Source: Methylobacterium longum
GTDB taxonomy: Bacteria; Pseudomonadota; Alphaproteobacteria; Rhizobiales; Beijerinckiaceae
DNA: 64,000 bases
Assembly (NCBI RefSeq): GCF_022179385.1
Contig: NZ_BPQS01000010.1
Coordinates: 106,344-170,343 of the forward strand
Direction: 5' to 3'
The translations under genes and the position numbers were made by a program. The notes under the pieces were generated by a model. The model saw only the letters and a list, made by a program, of their open reading frames with translations. It had not been told where the DNA came from and made no database searches. Each line of letters opens with the position of its first letter. The stretch's first letter is position 1. Shown here one piece after another: positions 48,303-56,318 of the stretch.

Positions 48303-49463
48303 CTATACGATCTGCAGAGTTCGCGAAGACACGGGTAGATCCACGCGGCACAGGAGCCCGCTTGGTGCGAAGCGCAGCTTGGATCGCCCCTTGAGATCAC
48401 CCGGCAGGATCTGCTCCAGCAACCGCAGGCCGAAGCCTCTGCGCACTGGCAGGCGCGTTGGCTCAGGTCCGCCGCGCTCGGACCACCGAAACACGAGGCG
48501 TGTTTCGCTCGACCCTGGTTGAAGGCGCCACCTTACCGCAACCGATCCCCCGCCTTCGGACAAGGCTCCGAACTTCACAGCGTTCGCCGTCAACTCGTGT
48601 ATGGCCAGACCAAATACCTCGGCTGCCCGCGGTAGTAGATTGACCGACGGTCCGGAGATGCAGACGCGGCCTTCGCGCTCCAGCTCGAAGGGGTGCAGTT
48701 CGTCCGCGACGAGCCGTTCCAGATCGACGCCGGCCGGCGGCTTCTGACGCGCCGTAGCCTTGAGGCGCGGGAGGGCATCGATCCGACTGTCTAGATCCGC
48801 GGCATCGTCGGCCGCAGCTACCTCGGTCTCGGCCGTGCGGCGCGCTATCGAGCGAACCAGTGCGAGCGTGTCGCGCACCTGCTTCTGGAGCTCACGAGCG
48901 GTCTGATCCAACTGCTCCATGACCCGGCTCACATCCGCGGGCGTACCGGCTGTTTGAGCTAGCCCGGCAAGAGCTTGGTCCATGATTTCGCGGACCCGAG
49001 TGGTGCGCCCTGCGGCAAGCTCGTCCAGTTGATCACCTGGTCGAATCTCCCGCTGCAGGGCGATCCAGTGCGTCAACTCCCCGACCTCGTTGCGCAGGGG
49101 CGTGATGTGCCAGTGGAGTGTGTAGGTGCTGCCATCCTTACGGTAGTTGATGGTGTTGCCCTGGAACGCTTCGCGTGTCTCAAGGTCTGAGCGCAAGCGA
49201 GCGAGGACTGTCCTGTCGGTCAGCGGCCCCTGTAGGATGCGTGGCGTTTGGCCGACGACTTCCTCAGCACTGTAGCCCGTCATGCGGGTGAAGGCGGCGT
49301 TGACATGCTCGATGACTGGGCCGGGACGTTCAAGCTGAGAGCCGGTGACGATAACGGCCTCGCCGACCCCATCGAGCGCTGTCCGGAGGAAAACCGCCAG
49401 GCGCGGTCTGCCTGCCGATGCAGGAGCTTTGTGCTGGGGCATGTCAGCGGCGGAGCTGATCAT
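48303..49463 (-). CDS. PAS (LOV-like) sensor with HWE-type kinase domain, both key residues changed
   Basis: A 386-residue soluble protein. The N-terminal PAS domain (about 20-140) is LOV-like: NAAFTRMTGYSAEEVVGQ, then TPRILQGPLTD, where photoactive LOV proteins have a cysteine (NCRFLQGP); here it is Pro. NYRKDGSTYTLHWHITPLRN follows. The C-terminal domain is HWE/HisKA_2 type: LAIHELTANAVKFGALSEGG (N box with the HWE His) and VFRWSERGGPEPTRLP (WxE). The dimerisation helix reads ARELQKQVRDTLALVRSIAR, where the family has HELNHRVKNTLA; the phospho-accepting His is Lys. So light sensing and standard autophosphorylation look unlikely. The start is supported by AAAGAG 9 bases before the ATG. Confidence 0.85.
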   Translation of the reverse strand: MISSAADMPQHKAPASAGRPRLAVFLRTALDGVGEAVIVTGSQLERPGPVIEHVNAAFTRMTGYSAEEVVGQTPRILQGPLTDRTVLARLRSDLETREAFQGNTINYRKDGSTYTLHWHITPLRNEVGELTHWIALQREIRPGDQLDELAAGRTTRVREIMDQALAGLAQTAGTPADVSRVMEQLDQTARELQKQVRDTLALVRSIARRTAETEVAAADDAADLDSRIDALPRLKATARQKPPAGVDLERLVADELHPFELEREGRVCISGPSVNLLPRAAEVFGLAIHELTANAVKFGALSEGGGSVAVRWRLQPGSSETRLVFRWSERGGPEPTRLPVRRGFGLRLLEQILPGDLKGRSKLRFAPSGLLCRVDLPVSSRTLQIV

Positions 49464-49954
49464 GACGCAACTCTTTTGAGTGACGCAACGCACCACCCGT
49501 AGCCGGCGGTACGCTCGGTTGTCATTGATAGCTCCTGGTGTGCTCGAGATCCAGATGCCTCCGCTGGAGGGCGCAGACTTCCGCCGTCTTCGTGCGAGCG
49601 CCCGAGGGAAATGGCTATCTGGTTGGATGCTGTGAAAGCAGCGGAGAATCAGTCTTGGACCCAGTGCCTTCAGTCGCGCCGGTGCTTAGTCCAGTAGGCC
49701 GCCTTCTGGGAAAGGTGCGATGTGGCCGGGAGCGCCCGCTTACGGCACGGCCTTATGTTGAGCTCAGCGGCAGCACTGGGCGCAATCCAGACCAGAAGGA
49801 GCGGCTGCTGCGCTGTCTGCTTTCCAGCTGCCTGCTATCCGGAATCAAGCGCTCGTCAACTGCTCAGCTTGATACGCCGTGTGTATCTCGTCGGTAAAGA
49901 TCCGGCATCGTCCTTCATTTTGACGCGTTCTCTCAGAGTCAGGAGGCGACCGCG
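49464..49954. other. Intergenic stretch without recognised gene
   Basis: About 490 bases between the divergent sensor gene and the small acidic protein gene; should hold promoters of both. No RNA gene or repeat seen. Confidence 0.5.
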
Positions 49955-50167
49955 ATGACACTCCCCAAGAAGCTAGCCCGCATGCTCTCCGACGAGATCC
50001 GGGGTGAGTTCCACCTCACGTTCGAGAACGAAGATGGTGAGGTCTTCCGGGTGCGCGCGACCGAGCAGCAAGTCGCGGGTCTGATCGAGGATCTGGACGA
50101 ACTGCTCGGTGATGACGTTGAAGCCGAGGATGAGCTTACTGAGCACAAGGAAATGGGAGACGAGTAG
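49955..50167 (+). CDS. Small acidic protein (70 aa), hypothetical
   Basis: A very good ribosome site (AGGAGGCGACCGCG before ATG) supports this 70-residue ORF. It starts MTLPKKLARMLSDEIRGEFH, has strands LTFENEDGEVFRVRAT, and ends in an acidic helix (LIEDLDELLGDDVEAEDEL). The tail is strongly negative. No family is recognised; similar short acidic proteins appear often in Methylobacterium-like genomes, from general experience. Function unknown. Confidence 0.7.
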   Translation: MTLPKKLARMLSDEIRGEFHLTFENEDGEVFRVRATEQQVAGLIEDLDELLGDDVEAEDELTEHKEMGDE

Positions 50168-50302
50168 CCCGCGAAAACGGAGTGCTGCGCACTACAGCTT
50201 GACTTGGCCGAATGGCTCTGGGCCGCGCTGATTGAGAGGATCAGCCTGGTTCAAAGGCGTGGGTGATGTGGGCGCGGACAGACGTCGAGCGCGGCGCAGG
50301 CG

Positions 50303-50398
50303 GTGCTGACGCTGCGTCAGATTGAGGCGCAAACCAGCCAGAGCCAGAACATAGTCGCTGCCTGCAAGGAAGCGGAGATCTCCGAGCGGATTTATTAA
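50303..50398 (+). pseudogene. IS3-type transposase OrfA remnant
   Basis: The frame LTLRQIEAQTSQSQNIVAAC-KEAEISERIY then stop matches the N-terminal helix-turn-helix of IS3-family OrfA, whose usual form is K-L-R-Q-I-E-V ... AACKE-GI-E-TYYRW-KEYGG. Only about 31 codons remain; the sequence stops at the TYYRW position. An AT-rich stretch with a 9-bp inverted repeat follows. Confidence 0.55.
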
Positions 50399-50616
50399 GG
50401 ACGCGTCCCTAGACAAATAAAAACTCTACTTAATAAATGGAGCGTAGACGTGTTCGGATGTCGGTCGAATATCTAAAATTGTGTCCGTCCCGCTAGTCAT
50501 TTACTATCGGCCGCTCGCACCCGTCACGTTACCGGATCTAGCCTTCCGGCTACCCATGGCCGCATCCATGCAGTAGCCTCCCATCTGACCGGTTCAAAAT
50601 CCCGGCTAGGTCAGTC
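50399..50616. other. AT-rich spacer with inverted repeats
   Basis: Directly after the OrfA remnant come GGACGCGTCC (50399-50408, perfect palindrome) and the arms TTTATTAAG (50391-50399) and CTTAATAAA (50429-50437). Further on CTGACC and GGTCAG flank a hairpin near 50587-50615, just before the methyltransferase start. Confidence 0.5.
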
Positions 50617-51474
50617 ATGCAGGACCACTCTCAGCCCGAACGACACGTCATGTCGAGTTACTCGCGCGCCCGGACCCGCATGGTCGACGTGCAGATCGCT
50701 CGGCGCGGCGTACGGGACGAGGACGTGCTGCAGGCCATGCGGAGCGTCTCGCGCGAAGCGTTCGTCGAGCCAGGCTCTGAGGAGTTCGCGTACGAGGATG
50801 GGCCACTGCCCATCGGCCACAGCCAGACGATCTCGCAACCCTACATCGTTGCCCTGATGATTGAGGCCGCCGAACTCGGGCCACGCAATCGAGTGCTGGA
50901 AGTGGGGGCAGGCTCGGGCTACGCGGCAGCTGTCGCGAGCCGCATTGCGGAGCAGGTCTACGCGATCGAACGTCACCCATCGCTTGGTGAAGCCGCGCGG
51001 CGACGCTTCGCGCAACTTGGCTACGGCAACATCGAGCTGCGCGTCAGCGACGGTACGCGAGGCTGGCCGGAGGTCGCACCGTTTGATGCCATCTTGGTCT
51101 CGGCGGGCAGCCCAGAAGTGCCGCACGCGCTCAAGGAGCAGCTCACGATAGGCGGTCGCCTCGTCATTCCCGTGGGCGACGCGCACGAACAGCGGCTCCT
51201 GAAGCTCACCCGCAGGGGCGAGAGTGACTACGAAAAGGAGGAGTGCGGTGCCGTCTCGTTCGTGCCGCTAATCGGTGAGCAGGGCTGGGCGGAGAATGGA
51301 CGACGCCCTACCTCCGATTACTTGGCTGGCCAGCCCCACGGCAAAAGCGTTCCCGCGCCGGACCCGGGCACATCCGAGCCGCTGCCCGCTATCAACGATC
51401 AGGTTGGCGGCCTGAGGTCACGCTGCACGCTCTGGCGCAAGCGGCTACCTTTTCCCGTGAAGCGTGCATCTTGA
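50617..51474 (+). CDS. pcm: Protein-L-isoaspartate O-methyltransferase
   Basis: A 285-residue PCMT that repairs isoaspartyl damage using SAM. Motifs: RRGVRDEDVLQAMRSVSREA, GHSQTISQPYIVALMIEAAE, the SAM loop VLEVGAGSGYAAAVASRIAE, VYAIERHPSLGEAARRR and LTIGGRLVIPVGDAHEQRL. The catalytic region is complete by about residue 215. The remaining 70 residues (RRPTSDYLAGQPHG...) are longer than the usual enzyme; in some alphaproteobacteria, from memory, PCMT is fused to an erythromycin-esterase-like domain, and this tail could be a truncated remnant of such a fusion. The start could also be ATG 50650. Confidence 0.88.
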   Translation: MQDHSQPERHVMSSYSRARTRMVDVQIARRGVRDEDVLQAMRSVSREAFVEPGSEEFAYEDGPLPIGHSQTISQPYIVALMIEAAELGPRNRVLEVGAGSGYAAAVASRIAEQVYAIERHPSLGEAARRRFAQLGYGNIELRVSDGTRGWPEVAPFDAILVSAGSPEVPHALKEQLTIGGRLVIPVGDAHEQRLLKLTRRGESDYEKEECGAVSFVPLIGEQGWAENGRRPTSDYLAGQPHGKSVPAPDPGTSEPLPAINDQVGGLRSRCTLWRKRLPFPVKRAS

Positions 51475-51522
51475 GGGTACGGTCGAGCGCAGCATACCGG
51501 TGCAGGCTCGTGAGCAGGAACA

Positions 51523-52224
51523 GTGAGCCGCATGGGTGCAGAGCCGCAAGACCGTCCAATGCATCCAGACGGGGTAAGCTATCCGCCAGCACCCTGGCAC
51601 CTCTACGGCACCGCCTACCTCTCGCTGTGGCAAATCAGAGCCTCCAGTCTGCCGGAGGCCAGCCTGTCACCGGACGTGCGGCCCAGGACGGTGCTCGGAC
51701 GCGTCTTGGTTGGCACCGCCTTCGCTGTTTACGAGCCTAGCGGCATGCTGGCCTATGATGAGTTGCTGCTGGCAGTGCAGGTGCGCAGCGGCGGCCCCTT
51801 GTCCGTGAGCGTGCCCTGGATCTGGGTTGATCATCCGGCCTCAATAGCGGGAGCCCGCGCGCTGTGGAGCATCCCCAAGCAGGAAGCCGCATTCGAGGTT
51901 CGGCGGGATCACGCCGTTGAAGAATTCGACTTTGAGGCGAGAGCAGTGACAACACAGGGACTACCGCTCGCACACCTTCGATTTCGAAGCCGTACAATGA
52001 TGCCTGGGCGGTGGCCCGTCCGCACCAGTGTCGTGCAGCCTCCGCTGAACAATGGCGGTGGCTGCAAGCCCCAAGTCTCCGAGGTAAGGGCATGGGCCCG
52101 GGCCTCGTTTGGCGCGGCTACTTGGAACTTTCCACGATCGGGGCCGCTCAGCTTCCTTCGCGGCCGCAGCCCACTCATGAGCCTGCGGCTGACCGACATG
52201 TGGCTCCGGATCGGCTCATCCTAA
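51523..52224 (+). CDS. Acetoacetate decarboxylase-like (ADC family) protein
   Basis: A 233-residue protein of the ADC superfamily. Recognisable parts are YPPAPWHLYGTAYLSLWQI, the VYEPSGMLAYDELLLAVQVR block, SVSVPWIWVDHPASIAGARA and LWSIPKQEAAFEVRRDHAVE; the IPK Lys is at the position of the Schiff-base lysine region in true acetoacetate decarboxylase (usually G-F-P-K-K). The reaction is uncertain, since many relatives lack decarboxylase activity. Start is GTG 51523 or ATG 51532. It lies 48 bases after pcm, possibly in one transcript. Confidence 0.75.
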   Translation: MSRMGAEPQDRPMHPDGVSYPPAPWHLYGTAYLSLWQIRASSLPEASLSPDVRPRTVLGRVLVGTAFAVYEPSGMLAYDELLLAVQVRSGGPLSVSVPWIWVDHPASIAGARALWSIPKQEAAFEVRRDHAVEEFDFEARAVTTQGLPLAHLRFRSRTMMPGRWPVRTSVVQPPLNNGGGCKPQVSEVRAWARASFGAATWNFPRSGPLSFLRGRSPLMSLRLTDMWLRIGSS

Positions 52225-52583
52225 CGCGAACTGAGCTTTGGGAAGGTCTGCTTACGCGTAGCCCGACATGGCAGACCTGGGCGACCGATAGTGGCCGAAA
52301 CCTGCCCGTCCGCTGCAGAGTGGCTAAGCCAGGAAAGCAGACGCCCCGCCTCCGCCCATTGAAGATCCTCCGGGCGGTGTCGGTTCAAGAAGCCACCAGG
52401 CTGCAACGTAGGTCAGCCGCACGACAGCCAGGAGCCGGCGAAGTTGCTTCACCAAACTGCCCCGACGCGAAAATCTCTACCGTCAGCAACGGATCACAGG
52501 CAGCCGGTACCAAGCGGCAGATTTGGACCGCTGAACACATCGGTGTAAAGTCTCACGCTAAGCATCGGATTGAATTAAGACTT
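52225..52583. other. Intergenic stretch, nothing recognised
   Basis: About 360 bases between the convergent ADC-like and AI-2E permease genes. Frames are short and show no domain. No clear terminator stem with U-tract was found. Confidence 0.5.
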
Positions 52584-54611
52584 TCACTCTTCAGGCCTTG
52601 TGGGGATGTTGAGTTGAGCTTTCAGCTCGCGGATCCTCTCCGCACGCGGGCTTGCCTGCCGTGCCGCTTCTCGCGCAACTGACAAACACGCTTCAACGCC
52701 TGCGTGCAACGTGGCCACGTAGTGGTCCGCGCCGATCTGTTTGCGCAGCGTCTCATCCCTCAGCACGGCATCGTTCGACGGCCACAGCCCGACGACAACC
52801 GGAACGTCACCCGCTCGCTGGCGCAGTCGCCGCAACAGGTATCGTAGGTGCGACGGGGTGCCATTGATGTCCAGATAGGAGATGCAGATCATCGCCACCC
52901 CCTCCATCTCAAGCTCGCCGATCCGGCTGCGCTTTGTGGCTGTGTGCGGAAGAACGCGCGCGCCAACGCCATGCTTCTTGAGAAGTTGCGCCATCATGGC
53001 AGCAGCGGCTTCGTCAAGCGGCCCCCGTCCGGCAATACACAAGACTGGGGCTTCACCACGCCAAAGCGGCGGTAGTTCCTCTGAGCCGGGCGCTCGATCT
53101 GTGACAGTCCGACTCTCCGGCAAGGCTTGCTCGGATTGGGAGGGGATATCCGCCGATGCCTGCCGTTCCGATTGCTTCGGATCGGGGTCGCCGTCCTCAT
53201 GATCGTCCAGGTCCTCGATCAGTTCACGGACAGTCTCCTTGATCAATAGGATCTGGTCTGGCTTGAGCACGCCACGTCGCGCATCATCGGCAGCCATCTG
53301 CAGCCCTTTCAGAGCCACTTCGTCATAGTACGATGACAGCGAGCGCTCCTTGAGCAGTTGCTCCGCATGCTCCTCAGCCTCATCAGCGTCCCCCGCCAGC
53401 ATGCGCTGATAGAAGTTCTCGACGGGCGTAAGGGCCGGACGGTCGCCGAGGAGAACGTCCAGGAACTCAAGATGCTCGATGTGCTTGCCGAGTACGACCA
53501 GGCAGAGTGTCAGCGGCGTCGACATGAGCAGCCCAACAGGGCCCCACACCCAGGCCCAGAAGAGGGCCGAGATCACCACGGCGATCGGCGACATGCCTGT
53601 GCTGTGGCCGTAGAGGAGCGGCTCGACACCGTTGCCGATCACTGGCTCAGTCACGAGGAACAGGGCCGCCGTCCACAATGCCATCGTCCAGCCTGGCTCT
53701 GCAGCAGCCGCCAGCAGGATCGGGCCTGCCGCTGAGGCGAACGCGCCAACGTAGGGCACGAAGCGCATGATGGCGGCGACGACACCCCAAAGAACGGGGC
53801 TCGGTACACCGATCAGCCAAAGCCCAGATCCAATCAGGACACCGAAGGCGATGTTGATCCCGAGTTGTGCCAGGAAGTAGCGGCTCAGCCGCCGTGCCGC
53901 GTCGTCCATCGCGGCCGTGGTGCGGTGCAAGTCGTCTGACCCGAAGAGGCGGATCATGCGGTCGCGCAGATCCTGGCGCTGCATGAGGATGAAGATCAGC
54001 ACGACCAGGATGATCACGGTCGTGGCGAGCGGTTGGAGCAGAGGACCGATCAGGCGTTCGGTGAGCGCCATAGGCGTCGGCGGAGGCTCCCGGACCTCGA
54101 CAGGGACCGGCTTCGGAGCCTCTGGTGTCGGCGTAGCGTTACTGCCGCTTGCTGGCTCATCTGCGGGCTTGGTGGGCTGCTCTGTGCGGGTTTGGGCACC
54201 GCGATTGAGCTGGTTCAACACTTCAGAGACGCGCCCGAGAGCGCCCTCCTGCAGGCCCAGCACCTTCTGCTCGATGGCGCGCTGATAGTAGGGCAGATCC
54301 GTCGCGAGCTGAGCGACTTGGAGGCCGATCACGCCGGCCACGGCCGCAAGGAGGCCGAGAGCGACAAAGACGGTGACGAGCACCGCCAGGATGCGCCCTA
54401 CGAAGCGACGCAGGAAGCCGACAGCTGGGGCGAGGAGGAAGCCCAGCAGGACGGCCAGTGCGATCGGGATGAAGATCTCGCGTCCGAAGTGCAGCACCGC
54501 GACCACCAGCACGAGAACGGCCGTGGTTCCGAGACCGGACGGACCGGGCGTGGCGGGTGGGAGCACACGTGGTGCGACAGGCTGAGCTTCGGGTTGGTTG
54601 GCGGCTTGCAT
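52584..54611 (-). CDS. AI-2E family transporter (PerM-like) with extra C-terminal cytoplasmic domain
   Basis: A 675-residue membrane protein. The first about 400 residues are the AI-2E/PerM permease: an N-terminal pair of helices (VLVLVVAVLHFGREIFIPIA, LAVLLGFLLAPAVGFLRRFV), a Pro/Thr-rich insert near 150-180, VVAAIMRFVPYVGAFASAAG, TEPVIGNGVEPLLYGHSTGM and SPIAVVISALFWAWVWGPVG. After a linker (SERQASADIPSQSEQ), residues about 530-650 form an alpha/beta domain: APVLCIAGRGPLDEAAAAMM, GVAMICISYLDINGTPSHLR, DVPVVVGLWPSNDAVLRDET and IGADHYVATLHAGVEACLSV. Its pattern recalls a B12-binding or Rossmann-like fold without the cobalamin His motif. Most AI-2E family members are 340-400 residues, so the added domain is distinctive. 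Substrate unknown. Confidence 0.85.
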   Translation of the reverse strand: MQAANQPEAQPVAPRVLPPATPGPSGLGTTAVLVLVVAVLHFGREIFIPIALAVLLGFLLAPAVGFLRRFVGRILAVLVTVFVALGLLAAVAGVIGLQVAQLATDLPYYQRAIEQKVLGLQEGALGRVSEVLNQLNRGAQTRTEQPTKPADEPASGSNATPTPEAPKPVPVEVREPPPTPMALTERLIGPLLQPLATTVIILVVLIFILMQRQDLRDRMIRLFGSDDLHRTTAAMDDAARRLSRYFLAQLGINIAFGVLIGSGLWLIGVPSPVLWGVVAAIMRFVPYVGAFASAAGPILLAAAAEPGWTMALWTAALFLVTEPVIGNGVEPLLYGHSTGMSPIAVVISALFWAWVWGPVGLLMSTPLTLCLVVLGKHIEHLEFLDVLLGDRPALTPVENFYQRMLAGDADEAEEHAEQLLKERSLSSYYDEVALKGLQMAADDARRGVLKPDQILLIKETVRELIEDLDDHEDGDPDPKQSERQASADIPSQSEQALPESRTVTDRAPGSEELPPLWRGEAPVLCIAGRGPLDEAAAAMMAQLLKKHGVGARVLPHTATKRSRIGELEMEGVAMICISYLDINGTPSHLRYLLRRLRQRAGDVPVVVGLWPSNDAVLRDETLRKQIGADHYVATLHAGVEACLSVAREAARQASPRAERIRELKAQLNIPTRPEE

Positions 54612-54850
54612 CCCGTCCTCGACGAACTCACGACAGTGGCAAGCGCTCCGCGCGGCGGAGGCTTAGCTTTAGACAACGAGGCTCCTCCTTTCGTTCCGGA
54701 GATCCGAACGGAACTGCTCAAACGGCCTTCGTGAGTACCAGACCTCAGCAATTCAATGGCCAGAGTGTCTGGCGCGACAAGGTCCTGAGGCGAGGAGCGC
54801 GTCAGGAGCTGCAGCCGTGTTCCCCGAGCATAGCCGCGAGGGGCGCGCGG

Positions 54851-56020
54851 CTATGCGCCAGTGGTGGAAGGTTGGGCCATCGTCTCAGAGGCTACTGAGG
54901 TACGGTTTAGGGACAGGTATCGGAAACGAGCTTTCCCAAGCGTTTTGTTGTCCAGCGACTGCAGACCGCTGGTCATATCGCGCTCGCCTGCCGCCCAACG
55001 ATCCCGGATCGAGGAGGGTGAGAAGTCGAAGCTCTTGGCCGCGAGTTCATCGGCGCCGGCTTGGTAGACCAGATGGAGCAGGGTCACCGTCGGCCCGTCC
55101 GGCTCAAGCCGCTGCCGCAGAGCGTACTCTCGCGCGAGCGCCGCAATCGTGCGACGCCCTGCACTGGCGAAGATCATGTCGTTGGCCCGCTCCAGCACCG
55201 CATCAAGCGAGCCGGGTCGTGGTGCGCGCAAGCTGAACAGCTCCAGCGCCAAGCAGAGGAGATCCTGCTCCGGTTCGGTTTCGAAGAGCGGATCGAGCGG
55301 AAGGTTGTTGACGTAGCCTGCATCGCACAGCACTCGCCCGTCGATCTCAACCGGCGGAAAGGCTGGCAGGATCGCCGTGCTCGCCAGGATGTGCTCGGGT
55401 CGGATCTCCTGACGTGCGCTGTCGAAGTACACCTCCTCGCTCGTCTCGACATCGGCACAGGCCACCGTCAGGCGCGTCTCGCCCCGGTTGAGCCGCTCGA
55501 AGTCGACGAGCTCCTCGAGGGTACGCAGCAGGGGTTTGTGGTCGAGAAGGCAGACATCATTAGGCACCCACGGCAGAGCTGACCACAGCCCAGGAAAGCG
55601 CTGCCGGTAGAGGCCCGGCCGGCCATAGGTGAGCGCCAGGAGCGCGTGCAGGCCGTTGTAGATCTGGCGCGGCTTCAGCCATTCAGTCGGGCTTGGCGCC
55701 GTATGCTGGGTTGCCCTGCTCCAGAACGTCCGGAGCTTGCTGAGGCGCTCTTCCGGAGCATTGCCGGCGATGATGGCACCCGTGACCGCACCGACTGAGG
55801 CGCCCACAACCCAGCTCGGCCACAAGCCTCGGCTGTCCAGAACCTCGTACGCCCCGGCATGGTAGGCGCCGAGCGCGTTGCCGCCGCCCAAAACAAGCGC
55901 GAGCTGAGGCCGATCACCTGCGGCTGGCTGTTCAGCCGCAGCGGCCGTGCTGATGGCTTGCTCCGCCCGAGTGGTATGCTCTGCCCGCTCGCCTTCACCG
56001 CCAAGCACCTCGTCCGTCAT
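54851..56020 (-). CDS. Patatin-like phospholipase
   Basis: A 389-residue hydrolase. ATG 56020 has a GGAGGACGA ribosome site. Patatin hallmarks are the oxyanion loop LALVLGGGNALGAYHAGAYE, the nucleophile elbow VVGASVGAVTGAIIAGNAPE (GxSxG, Ser active) and the catalytic Asp motif VLCDAGYVNNLPLDPLFETE. The spacing fits a cytoplasmic bacterial patatin with lipid acyl hydrolase activity. No signal peptide. It lies between the glycosyltransferase and AI-2E permease genes on the same strand, with 240-300 base gaps, so cotranscription is possible but not clear. Confidence 0.9.
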   Translation of the reverse strand: MTDEVLGGEGERAEHTTRAEQAISTAAAAEQPAAGDRPQLALVLGGGNALGAYHAGAYEVLDSRGLWPSWVVGASVGAVTGAIIAGNAPEERLSKLRTFWSRATQHTAPSPTEWLKPRQIYNGLHALLALTYGRPGLYRQRFPGLWSALPWVPNDVCLLDHKPLLRTLEELVDFERLNRGETRLTVACADVETSEEVYFDSARQEIRPEHILASTAILPAFPPVEIDGRVLCDAGYVNNLPLDPLFETEPEQDLLCLALELFSLRAPRPGSLDAVLERANDMIFASAGRRTIAALAREYALRQRLEPDGPTVTLLHLVYQAGADELAAKSFDFSPSSIRDRWAAGERDMTSGLQSLDNKTLGKARFRYLSLNRTSVASETMAQPSTTGA

Positions 56021-56318
56021 TCGTCCTCCTGAGGTGTCCGGGAGCAACTGGGGCTGATCACAACCCGTGGCCCTGGCTTCGTGAGGCCAAAGCGGCGGCT
56101 CGACATCAGGGTTCCGACCACGGTCCTGGTGTATCTTGGTGGGTCGTCAGTTCTCGCCACAGGGTCACACGGCGCCAGGAGCAGACCTTGATCCGGCAAG
56201 CTCGACGGCAAAGACTGCCCACCGTGCTAAGAGTAGCGGCAAAATTGCGACCGGGATCGGGGGAACGGCTGAGCAGAGCAGCGATCCGCGGCCCAACTTT
56301 CGCGGGAGCTTGCGATGC

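Noticed and set aside
50585..50615. T-loop-like sequence CCGGTTCAAAATCCCGG suggesting a tRNA
   Set aside because: No anticodon or D arm fits upstream; the flanking CTGACC and GGTCAG form a simple hairpin.
54680..54702. GGAAC...CGTT pattern upstream of the AI-2E gene as a stress sigma (EcfG) promoter
   Set aside because: The spacing is 14 bases, shorter than the 16-17 expected, so I do not claim it.
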